Origin: Dyadobacter subterraneus
GTDB taxonomy: Bacteria; Bacteroidota; Bacteroidia; Cytophagales; Spirosomataceae
NCBI RefSeq assembly: GCF_015221875.1
Contig: NZ_JACYGY010000001.1
Span: 5,000,501 to 5,064,500 of the forward strand
Reading direction: 5' to 3'
Length of the DNA stretch: 64,000 nt
Positions 1-7,196 of the stretch are shown piece by piece. The first letter of the stretch is position 1. Each line of letters begins with the position of its first letter. The notes under the pieces are model-generated. The model saw only the letters and a program-made list of their open reading frames with translations, did no database searches and had not been told where the DNA came from. The position numbers were made by a program, and so were the translations under genes.

Positions 1-173
1 ATAATTGCCCCACCGGTTTCTATATCTTCCGTTACAAATTTGTGTTTGGAAGAAACACCATAAGGCAGATGATAACTTACCCCGTTCCATTCTGCCTCTG
101 CCCCGGTTGGTAAATCCCTCAACGCTACAATAACATTATCAGAGGGGTGAATTTTTAAAAGATTGGACGCCAT
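1..173 (-). CDS. uxaA: Altronate dehydratase, N-terminal fragment (cut by window edge)
   Basis: The minus strand reads from an ATG at 173 to the window edge without a stop, giving 57 residues. The stretch KIHPSDNVIVALRDL near the start matches the N-terminal SAF domain of UxaA altronate dehydratases, which convert D-altronate to 2-keto-3-deoxygluconate in galacturonate breakdown. A later HKFVTEDIETGG segment also fits this domain. The catalytic C-terminal part lies outside the window. It is divergent from the AraC regulator that follows, which could control it. The identification rests on a short but characteristic segment. Confidence 0.75.
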   Translation of the reverse strand, partial: MASNLLKIHPSDNVIVALRDLPTGAEAEWNGVSYHLPYGVSSKHKFVTEDIETGGAI

Positions 174-499
174 AGTACTCTCAAGAGAAAATATATATTA
201 ATAAAGTTCATGATTGGTGATTTGAATAACTTCTTGCAAAGCAACATTTCAGACTACAATAAGCAGACGAAATAATGAGCTTTTACCCGGTTTACCAAAA
301 GCAGCCAACATTAATATATACTGCAAAAGGGCCTAAATAGTACATCAAGTTAGCCAAAATAAAAATACCAATATTTTCTATTGAATTTTTATACAAATGA
401 ATAGAAATATTAAAAGGTCATGTTTCACTATTATAGCATATTTTTCAATAATTTTGGCATAAAGTAAGTGATAAGTTCACAAATCATGACATTATAACT
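174..499. other. Divergent intergenic region uxaA / AraC gene
   Basis: This 326-base AT-rich region separates two divergent genes and carries no convincing ORF. It holds one good plus-strand -7 box (449-456). It also holds an imperfect inverted repeat with arms 370-382 and 400-411 (about 12 bp with one bulged base), a possible operator. No canonical minus-strand promoter for uxaA was recognised. Confidence 0.5.
449..456 (+). promoter_or_regulatory. Candidate -7 box of the AraC gene
   Basis: TAATTTTG fits the Bacteroidota -7 consensus TAnnTTTG and lies 44 bases before the GTG start at 500. The -33 element is weak (TTTC at 423-426, 22-base spacer). Confidence 0.4.
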
Positions 500-1381
500 G
501 TGAAACCGCAATTATTAAAAGTCCCCAAAGGTTTGCAGCAATCTTTCAGCATCAGAAGAGATGTTGTTTTATATTTCTACAACCGCTGGCATTATCATCC
601 TGAAATGGAACTTGTTCATATTGAACAAGGCTCGGGAACTCAGTTTGTAGGCGATAATATCCAGCATTTTCAAAGCGGAGATCTTCTGTTAATTGGATCA
701 AATTTGCCGCATTACTGGCGTTGCGACGAGAAATATTTCAGGGGTGATTCCAAGCTATATGCACAGGCAACGGTTTTACATTTTTCGGCTGAATTGTTTG
801 GAGAGGTTTTCCGAAATCTGCCTGAGAATAAATCCATTAACGAATTGCTGGATAAGGCAAAATATGGAATGAAGTTATCAGGTCCGGAAAATCATCTTGT
901 AAAGTCATTATTACAAAATCTGCTTGATCAAAAAGAGGGAAATCCAGTTATTTCTCTGCTGCAAATCCTGGAAACGCTGGCGCAAAGCAAGGATATCAAA
1001 CTGCTTTCCAACAGTCATTATCAGGAAGAATATGATCAGTATGATACCGACAGGATTAATCAGATTTATAAATATTCACTGGATAATTTTCAACGAAAAA
1101 TTTCTATCGAAGAAATTGCAGAAGTTGCCAGTGTCAGTCCGCATTCTTTTTGCCGGTATTTCAAAAGTCGAAGCCGTAAAACTTATTCTCAGTTTTTGCT
1201 TGAACTACGTATTGGTCATGCCTGTAAGTTATTGATTGATGGGAAACTGAGTGTCGCACAAATCTGCTTTGAAAGTGGGTTCAACAACTTCGCTAATTTC
1301 AATAAATACTTTAAAATCCATACGGGGAAAAGTCCGCTGCAGTATCTAAAAGGGTATCGGGTGAGCCCGGTGCTTATGTGA
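500..1381 (+). CDS. AraC family transcriptional regulator with cupin sensor domain
   Basis: A 293-residue regulator. The N-terminal half (about residues 20-120) looks like an AraC-type cupin ligand-binding fold, with a YNRWHYHPEMEL entry and a GDLLLIGSNLPH turn. The C-terminal 100 residues hold two helix-turn-helix motifs: IEEIAEVASVSPHSFCRYFK, then an ICFESGFNNFANFNKYFK recognition region ending in GKSPLQYL. The start is GTG, because the nearest upstream ATG (485) runs into a stop within two codons. It is divergent from the altronate dehydratase, so control of sugar-acid genes is plausible but inferred. The effector is unknown. Confidence 0.85.
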   Translation: MKPQLLKVPKGLQQSFSIRRDVVLYFYNRWHYHPEMELVHIEQGSGTQFVGDNIQHFQSGDLLLIGSNLPHYWRCDEKYFRGDSKLYAQATVLHFSAELFGEVFRNLPENKSINELLDKAKYGMKLSGPENHLVKSLLQNLLDQKEGNPVISLLQILETLAQSKDIKLLSNSHYQEEYDQYDTDRINQIYKYSLDNFQRKISIEEIAEVASVSPHSFCRYFKSRSRKTYSQFLLELRIGHACKLLIDGKLSVAQICFESGFNNFANFNKYFKIHTGKSPLQYLKGYRVSPVLM

Positions 1382-1722
1382 GGTTTATTTGTAGTCTTTT
1401 GAGATTAATTTATTTTTTCGAAGCTTGATAGTTTTTGTTACCCGTCTAGACGCCCCCGTCCGACGGAAGAAAAAACCGTCGGACGGGTCGCCGGTGCCAA
1501 AATCTTGTTTGAGAAAGTCTATCTTCAAAAATATCAAGTTTTAAAGATCCGGTTCGAGCCACCGGTCGGACGGCTTTTTCTGCCGTCCGACCGGTATTAA
1601 AAGCTTCAACAAGCCATAATGGAAATTCAGTAATCCAAACCACCCAAAACCTCCCTTTTAAATATAATATCTACCTTGTACCCCAAAGCATATCCCCAAC
1701 GCCTAACAGCTAAAACCAGCAA
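1382..1722. other. Intergenic region AraC gene / ade
   Basis: This gap of 341 bases contains the paired hairpins described separately. The remaining bases before ade are AT-rich, and no clear promoter or ORF was recognised. Confidence 0.5.
1441..1595. repeat. Pair of GC-rich hairpins with related stems (REP-like)
   Basis: Two strong inverted repeats stand out from AT-rich surroundings. The first has perfect 12-bp arms at 1455-1466 and 1476-1487 (loop 9). The second has perfect 14-bp arms at 1561-1574 and 1582-1595 (loop 7). Both stems contain the core GTCCGACGG or its complement. A further 10-bp palindrome, CGTCTAGACG, lies at 1443-1452. The paired layout resembles REP doublets or a small non-autonomous element. 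An antisense ORF across it is only a by-product. It lies between the AraC gene and adenine deaminase and could also stop transcription. Confidence 0.6.
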
Positions 1723-3357
1723 ATGAAAGCCAACCTAATCAACATATTTGAAAAATCAGTTCAGGAAACTGAGATTACAATTGAAAACAAACTCATTTCC
1801 AACATCCATATAATAGGAAAAGAAAATCTATCATTACCCTATATCCTGCCAGGTTTCGTTGATGCGCACGTGCATGTAGAAAGCTCCATGTTGACACCAT
1901 CGCAATTCGCGAAACTTTCCGTTGTCCACGGAACCGTAGCAACCGTTTCAGATCCGCATGAAATTGCTAATGTGATGGGTGTGGAAGGTGTGAAATATAT
2001 GATTGAGGATGGAAAACGTGTTCCTTTTAAATTTTGTTTCGGTGCTCCATCCTGTGTTCCGGCTACAATTTTTGAAACCGCAGGCGCCATTGTTGATCCC
2101 GAAGATGTCAAAAAATTACTATCGAGTGAGGATATCGGTTATCTGGCAGAGGTTATGAATTTCCCAGGCGTTTTAAACGGTGATCCCGATATGATTTCCA
2201 AAATTAACTGGGCGAAACATTTCAATAAACCGATTGATGGACACGCGCCAGGACTTCGTGGTGAAGCAGCAAAAAAATATGCAGAAGTCGGCATGACAAC
2301 CGATCACGAATGTTTTACCTATGACGAAGCAAAAGAGAAAATTGGTTACGGTGTAAAAATCCTGATCCGGGAAGGAAGTGCTGCGAGGAATTTTGACGCA
2401 CTGATTCCGTTACTGGCAGAATTCCCGGAAAAAATCATGTTTTGTTCGGACGACAAACATCCTGACAATCTGGTAGAAGGACATATCAATGTATTGGTAA
2501 AACGCGCGTTGGCGCTCGGTCACGACATTTGGAGTATACTTTCTGCCGCATGCCTTAATCCGGTGCTTCATTATAATTTGCCTGTCGGATTACTTCGTGT
2601 ACAGGACACTGCGGATTTTATCATCATTGATAATATGAATGATTTTAATATCCTTCAAACCTATCTGGACGGAGAACTGGTTGCGGAAAATGGGAAATCT
2701 TTACTTCCTGATCTGCGCAGTAGTCATATTAATCAATTCAACTGTACTGTTAAAGAAGCTGCTGATTTTGCAGTTCCGGTTTCATTTGCGGACGGTGATA
2801 AAATCCGGGTGATAGAAGCACTGGAAGGACAATTGATAACACAGTTATTAATTAAAAATTATAAAACCGGCGGCGAATTTATTCTATCGGACATTGAAAA
2901 CGATATTCTGAAAATCGCCGTTGTGAATCGTTATCAGAATACTGCACCTGCTGTTGCATTTATTAAAAACTTTGGAATTAAGGAAGGAGCCATTGCCTCA
3001 ACGGTTGCACATGATTCTCACAACATTATTGTAGTTGGCTGTGATGATCAAAGTATTTGTGAAGCAGTCAATCTATTGGTTGAAGCAAAAGGCGGCGTTT
3101 CAGCAGTTGGTTTTGGAGAAAAACATATGCTGGCTTTACCGATAGCCGGACTAATGTCGGATGTGGATGGATATGAAGTGGCAGCTTCTTACACGCAACT
3201 CGATCAATTTGTAAAAACGAGGTTGAAATCAACTTTGATGTCACCGTACATGACTTTATCTTTTATGGCTTTATTAGTAATTCCTTATATTAAACTAAGT
3301 GACCGCGGACTTTTTGATGGCGAAAAGTTTGAATTTGTACCTTTATCTATACAATAG
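1723..3357 (+). CDS. ade: Adenine deaminase
   Basis: A 544-residue amidohydrolase close to the usual length of Ade, which deaminates adenine to hypoxanthine in purine salvage. The metal-binding HVHVESSM motif is at residues 49-56, followed by [11 protein letters not shown], a GHAPGL segment and TDHECFT. The C-terminal region has [12 protein letters not shown] and ends in the conserved C-terminal adenine deaminase domain. The protein is cytosolic, with no signal peptide. It is preceded by the hairpin pair and followed by a weak inverted repeat (3354-3361 with 3386-3393) near its stop that might aid termination. It appears monocistronic. Confidence 0.95.
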   Translation: MKANLINIFEKSVQETEITIENKLISNIHIIGKENLSLPYILPGFVDAHVHVESSMLTPSQFAKLSVVHGTVATVSDPHEIANVMGVEGVKYMIEDGKRVPFKFCFGAPSCVPATIFETAGAIVDPEDVKKLLSSEDIGYLAEVMNFPGVLNGDPDMISKINWAKHFNKPIDGHAPGLRGEAAKKYAEVGMTTDHECFTYDEAKEKIGYGVKILIREGSAARNFDALIPLLAEFPEKIMFCSDDKHPDNLVEGHINVLVKRALALGHDIWSILSAACLNPVLHYNLPVGLLRVQDTADFIIIDNMNDFNILQTYLDGELVAENGKSLLPDLRSSHINQFNCTVKEAADFAVPVSFADGDKIRVIEALEGQLITQLLIKNYKTGGEFILSDIENDILKIAVVNRYQNTAPAVAFIKNFGIKEGAIASTVAHDSHNIIVVGCDDQSICEAVNLLVEAKGGVSAVGFGEKHMLALPIAGLMSDVDGYEVAASYTQLDQFVKTRLKSTLMSPYMTLSFMALLVIPYIKLSDRGLFDGEKFEFVPLSIQ

Positions 3358-3511
3358 GTTACTTATTGGATGATTATAGAAAGATTAACCTATCGGATGT
3401 AATTTTTTCTGGAAAATATTTTTTTAATACGTTTTTTTATAAATATATTTACAAGTGTAAAAATGACCCTTATTAAATATTCCTAACCCCAATTAAATTC
3501 CTAACCTTACA

Positions 3512-4093
3512 ATGGCTCACTTACGCTACAAACAAGAAGAAGAACTTTGTTTTTGGGACCAGTTCAGAAAAGGAGACGAGAACGCTTATGCCTGCCTTTA
3601 TCGCTCGTACGTTCATATCCTTTATCAGTACTGCTCACAGTTTACGATTGATAAGCCACTGATTAAAGATTGCATTCACGATTTATTTGTGGAATTATGG
3701 AAAAACCGGACAACATTGGGTGACACCACTTCTGTTCGGTTTTATCTTATGGCGTCTATCAAGAGAAAATTGGTACGCCATTTGAACGCTCAGCAAAAGC
3801 ATACGAGCAACGAAGATATTCCGGTAGAATACTGGCATATTCACACACCGTCTCACGAAAACCATATGATTTCTGAGGAGGAATTTGATTCAACAAACCA
3901 ACACTTAAATGTAGCGATCAACGGACTTCCACGTCGTCAGCGTGAAGCTATATTTTTGAAATTTTACATGAACCTGAATAACCATGAAATTGCAGATTTG
4001 ATGAAAATCAATATCCAGTCTGTTTATAACCTGGTTTTTGGTGCGTTGGGAAATCTTAAAAAACAAATGACATTGGATCGCCTTACTTTCTGA
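3512..4093 (+). CDS. ECF-type RNA polymerase sigma factor
   Basis: A 193-residue sigma-70 family protein. Region 2 covers about residues 15-85 (DENAYACLYRSYVHILYQY, then CIHDLFVELWKNR). Region 4 covers about 130-185 (LPRRQREAIFLKFYMNLNNH, then the helix-turn-helix IADLMKINIQSVYNLVFGAL). No anti-sigma gene follows, unlike the usual Bacteroidota ECF/FecR pairs, and no SusC/D lies next to it, so its signal cannot be read from context. A strong terminator follows directly, so the gene is probably monocistronic. Confidence 0.88.
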   Translation: MAHLRYKQEEELCFWDQFRKGDENAYACLYRSYVHILYQYCSQFTIDKPLIKDCIHDLFVELWKNRTTLGDTTSVRFYLMASIKRKLVRHLNAQQKHTSNEDIPVEYWHIHTPSHENHMISEEEFDSTNQHLNVAINGLPRRQREAIFLKFYMNLNNHEIADLMKINIQSVYNLVFGALGNLKKQMTLDRLTF

Positions 4094-4119
4094 TCTTAAA
4101 ATATTAAATTCTGTTTGGG

Positions 4120-4147
4120 AAAAGCGTAACGGTTGTTACGCTTTTTT
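4120..4147 (+). terminator. Rho-independent terminator of the sigma factor gene
   Basis: An 11-bp stem (4120-4130 with 4135-4145), a GGTT loop and a following T-run, just after the sigma factor stop. Confidence 0.85.
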
Positions 4148-4187
4148 CGTTTTTATACCTAATCAAAAACACAAAAATTTGATTACC

Positions 4188-4217
4188 AATAAATTAAAAC
4201 ACACATTTTAATTTATT
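4188..4217. promoter_or_regulatory. AT-only palindrome upstream of rarA
   Basis: Perfect 12-bp arms made only of A and T (4188-4199 and 4206-4217) flank a CACACA loop, 66 bases before the rarA start. It could be an operator or simply an AT-rich promoter region. Confidence 0.35.
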
Positions 4218-4282
4218 GAATGCTTCATTAACAAGATTTGTTATCTTCATACAACAACAAACTAAAAAACTTCAACCTTAAT

Positions 4283-5557
4283 ATGATATCACCGATTGCC
4301 ACACCGCTTGCTGAAAGATTGAGACCACGCATACTGGATGATTATATCGGACAAGAAAAATTACTGGGCAAAAACGGATCTCTGCGGAGAGCAATTTTAC
4401 AGAATACAATTCCATCCATGATTTTGTGGGGACCTCCGGGTGTTGGAAAAACGACGCTTGCCCTCATGCTTGCAGACGCTACAAAAAGACAATTTTATAA
4501 TCTCAGCGCGATTAATTCTGGTGTAAAAGAATTAAGAGAAGTTCTGGCCAGACCGTCCGGCCTTTTCCCTCCTATTCTTTTTATTGATGAAATTCATCGT
4601 TACAATAAAAATCAGCAGGATGCACTGCTAGGCGCTGTTGAAAAAGGGCAGGTAACACTCATCGGTGCAACTACCGAAAATCCGTCTTTTGAAATTAATT
4701 CAGCTTTACTTTCCCGCTGCCAGGTTTATATTCTTGAAGCTTTTGGAGAAGATGAACTGAAAGCTTTGATTGATCGTGCTTTAACAAAAGATGAATGGCT
4801 GAAAAAGAAGAAAATTACATTTACCTCATATGATGCCTTACTAAGACTTTCCGGCGGAGACGGTAGAAAACTGCTGAATCTTTTGGAACTGGTAGTTCTT
4901 GGAAAAGGTGATGTGGAAGAAATGGAAATTACCGATGAATGGGTCACAGAAGTGGCGCAGCAAAATATTGCCCGTTACGATAAATCCGGGGAACAGCATT
5001 ATGATATTATTTCCGCCTTCATAAAATCTTTACGCGGCAGCGATCCAAATGCGGCTGTATATTGGATGGCAAGAATGATCGTGGCCGGAGAAGATCCGTC
5101 TTTTATTGCCAGAAGAATGCTCATCATGGCATCCGAAGATATTGGAAACGCAAATCCAACTGCGATGATTATGGCAAATGCATGTATGCAAGCCGTGAAT
5201 GTAATCGGATACCCGGAGTGTAGAATAATTTTATCACAAGTAGCCATTTATCTCGCTACTTCACCGAAAAGTAATGCCAGTTATCTGGCTATTGCGGATG
5301 CTATGGAAGCGGCAAAAAATACAGCACATTTGCCAGTTCCGCTACATCTACGCAATGCTCCGACCAAACTGATGAAACAAATCGGTTATGGAAAAGAATA
5401 TAAATATTCTCACGACTTTCCTGGGAATTTTGCCCAACAGAATTTTTTACCAGATGATCTTAAAGGAAAGAAGTTTTTCGAGCCGGGTCACAATGCCCGC
5501 GAGGAGGAAATTCGTCGGAAACTGCAACAATGGTGGCCCGACTGGTATGAGTACTAA
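4283..5557 (+). CDS. rarA: Replication-associated recombination ATPase RarA (MgsA)
   Basis: A 425-residue AAA+ ATPase related to clamp loaders and Holliday-junction RuvB, acting at stalled replication forks. It shows Walker A GPPGVGKTT, Walker B LFIDEIHR, sensor GATTENPSF and an arginine finger region SRCQVY. The C-terminal MgsA domain has RGSDPNAAVYWMARM and LVPLHLRNAPTKLMK-like segments. The ATG at 4283 starts the family-typical SPIATPLAERLRP; an upstream TTG at 4238 would add 15 non-conserved residues. It stands alone between a terminator and a convergent small gene. Confidence 0.93.
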   Translation: MISPIATPLAERLRPRILDDYIGQEKLLGKNGSLRRAILQNTIPSMILWGPPGVGKTTLALMLADATKRQFYNLSAINSGVKELREVLARPSGLFPPILFIDEIHRYNKNQQDALLGAVEKGQVTLIGATTENPSFEINSALLSRCQVYILEAFGEDELKALIDRALTKDEWLKKKKITFTSYDALLRLSGGDGRKLLNLLELVVLGKGDVEEMEITDEWVTEVAQQNIARYDKSGEQHYDIISAFIKSLRGSDPNAAVYWMARMIVAGEDPSFIARRMLIMASEDIGNANPTAMIMANACMQAVNVIGYPECRIILSQVAIYLATSPKSNASYLAIADAMEAAKNTAHLPVPLHLRNAPTKLMKQIGYGKEYKYSHDFPGNFAQQNFLPDDLKGKKFFEPGHNAREEEIRRKLQQWWPDWYEY

Positions 5558-5593
5558 ATTGCAATTGTGGTGGTAAGGCTTGATAACGAGCGT

Positions 5594-6097
5594 CTAAGAT
5601 CTCGAATCCCGTTCTTTAACAAGCTTTTCTGCCAGACTCGTCAGATATTGATGATTGTTTGCTTCCGGCCCTGATGCTGATTTTAAAATCTCGGTAATTT
5701 GTTCAGTATTAAGATTATCAACAAGTTCGACAAGATTATCGTAAGTCAGAATCTGATACGGAGGTAAGTTTTCCGGTTTAGATACTTTTTTCTTTGTTTC
5801 GGCTTTATCAATCTTAGTTACCGTTTGTTCCACTTTAATCTCCTGGTTTTTAACAACTTCATGACGCTTATCCGCAACCTTTGGTTTTGGAAAAGCCTCT
5901 TCCAGACTTTTTACATCCGCATCGGTTTGCTTCCAAATGTTTTTGAGTGCTTTGGCTAGCTTTTTCATATTCTCTTTGGTTTCCATTTCCCGGAGTGACT
6001 CTTCCAGTTTCTTTTCACCAAAATAACTATTTCTAAGCTCAGATAGAAACAGTTCCTGATATTTTATTTTCTTTAAGTTCTTGTCCATAAAGTACAT
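5594..6097 (-). CDS. Small helical protein with DUF892/YciF-like N-terminus
   Basis: 167 residues, highly charged and Lys/Glu-rich. The opening YQELFLSELRNSYFGEKKLEESL resembles the first helix of the ferritin-like DUF892 (YciE/YciF) stress proteins. The rest does not complete the four-helix bundle: a low-complexity Lys/Val/Glu linker at about 75-110 is followed by a short C-terminal helix pair. Either ATG 6097 or ATG 6088 could be the start. It is convergent with rarA. A function in stress response is only a family hint, and the iron-binding residues are not evident. Confidence 0.55.
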   Translation of the reverse strand: MYFMDKNLKKIKYQELFLSELRNSYFGEKKLEESLREMETKENMKKLAKALKNIWKQTDADVKSLEEAFPKPKVADKRHEVVKNQEIKVEQTVTKIDKAETKKKVSKPENLPPYQILTYDNLVELVDNLNTEQITEILKSASGPEANNHQYLTSLAEKLVKERDSRS

Positions 6098-6499
6098 GAC
6101 AAAATGTGCAATCCAATAAATTCTACAATTCTACAAAAAAATTACTATTCCATAACAGAAGTCGGACGTTTATATTGTTCACTTATATTGACGAAGAATA
6201 GTACAAAAAGTCATCATTTTTTTAAACATCCTTTACAAATTGTTTATTTCCAGTCAAGGAATATTACCAACAACCCGGATAATCCATTTTATAGACGTTA
6301 AAGTATAGTGATAAGATTAAGGTGGTAATCCGGATTATCATTAAAAAACATTGTACCTTTAGTGTAACTTCTAATCAAAATATTTGTTTTGATTAAGATA
6401 AAATGGTAACCCGTGCTATCCGGTTTATTTGGCAGGAACAATTTTGGTATAGCATTTAGTACTTACACGTTTTAGGATTTTATTTTAAAGTTTACAGCT
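6098..6499. other. Intergenic region of about 400 bases
   Basis: AT-rich, with no convincing gene; a 65-codon plus-strand ORF in it has no protein-like features. It contains a weak short inverted pair of GATAATCC/GGATTATC type. It probably holds promoters for the divergent small genes on either side, but no canonical boxes were recognised. Confidence 0.4.
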
Positions 6500-6769
6500 A
6501 TGCCTAACTTTTTTCATCTGGAAGGCCAGAATTTCGCCTTCAATATTGACCGCGTTGATTATTTTATCAGATCACAGGAAGAACCCAAAGAAGAAGGGTC
6601 AATTAAATATCTGATCACTTTTTATTCCAATGAGATAAAAGTGGGAATTTGGGAGTACGATTCCGCCGAAGCAAGAGATAACCAGTTTCTTAATCTTGTT
6701 ACAAAGAAATTTCAGTCATCAGCAACGAAAGATCCTCATATTTTTAAAGGGCAGGTTCCTGTCTTTTGA
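6500..6769 (+). CDS. Small conserved-looking hypothetical protein
   Basis: An 89-residue protein of unknown family. It starts MPNFFHLEGQNFAFNIDRVD and alternates short beta-like segments (IKYLITFYS, IKVGIWEYD) with a helix (SAEARDNQFLNLVTKKF). It has no signal peptide, no cysteine and no recognised motif. It looks like a single cytosolic alpha/beta domain. A strong bidirectional terminator follows immediately, which supports its being a real transcribed gene. Confidence 0.55.
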   Translation: MPNFFHLEGQNFAFNIDRVDYFIRSQEEPKEEGSIKYLITFYSNEIKVGIWEYDSAEARDNQFLNLVTKKFQSSATKDPHIFKGQVPVF

Positions 6770-6780
6770 TTTAATTGCTT

Positions 6781-6829
6781 TCATAAAAAAATGGAGTGAG
6801 GCTATGCGCCTCACTCCATTTTTTTATGA
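6781..6829. terminator. Bidirectional terminator with 22-bp perfect stem
   Basis: A perfect inverted repeat (6781-6802 and 6808-6829, loop TATGC) with A/T runs on both outer sides. It serves the convergent genes ending at 6769 (plus) and 6824 (minus) and overlaps the minus-strand stop codon. Confidence 0.9.
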
Positions 6830-7114
6830 AAAACCTAGCAGCGGTTCATCAGGTTCTTGTCCTGGTAACGGTTCGGGACTGATTTCCGGCGCATCAGGCG
6901 TATATGGAGGCAATTCCGGCTCTGGTGTTACGGGCGGAGTTTCTGGCTCTTTTTCCCAAGGCGGTGTCTCCTGTGGAATTTCAGGATCGGGATATTCCGG
7001 TCTCGGTTCTAATGGTGGTGCTTCCTGTGGACTTAACGGATCAGGATATTGATGTCCCTGACTTACAACAGATTCTTCCGTTGACGCATCTGCCGGATCA
7101 TATGTCTTTTTCAT
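6824..7114 (-). CDS. Proline/glutamate-rich low-complexity small protein
   Basis: 96 residues with no signal peptide. It starts MKKTYDPADASTEESVVSQ, and from residue 20 it is a run of Pro-Glu-Pro-type segments (YPDPLSPQEAPPLEPRPEYP, YPDPEIPQETPPWEKEPE). It is probably disordered. The minus-strand reading is preferred over the glycine-rich plus-strand ORF in the same place, because it has an ATG with an ordinary N-terminus and ends exactly at a strong terminator. Function unknown; it could be a linker-like or surface-associated acidic protein. Confidence 0.55.
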   Translation of the reverse strand: MKKTYDPADASTEESVVSQGHQYPDPLSPQEAPPLEPRPEYPDPEIPQETPPWEKEPETPPVTPEPELPPYTPDAPEISPEPLPGQEPDEPLLGFS

Positions 7115-7196
7115 GGTATTTCAATTTAAGAATTCACTGATGTATCTTTCATGTATTCCTTAAAATAACCATGCCCTAGTCGCTTTTTTCCAACTT

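Noticed and set aside
1446..1643. 65-codon minus-strand ORF over the GC-rich hairpins
   Set aside because: It exists only because of the two palindromes; no other coding evidence.
3354..3393. Terminator after adenine deaminase
   Set aside because: The inverted repeat has only 8 bp and a 24-base loop and overlaps the stop codon; too weak to list as a feature.
6104..6301. 65-codon plus-strand ORF
   Set aside because: Composition is that of AT-rich intergenic DNA and there is no motif, promoter or terminator.
6696..7052. Plus-strand glycine/serine-rich ORF, silk-like
   Set aside because: It starts inside the preceding gene in another frame and crosses the perfect terminator; the antisense Pro/Glu frame has a better start and stop.
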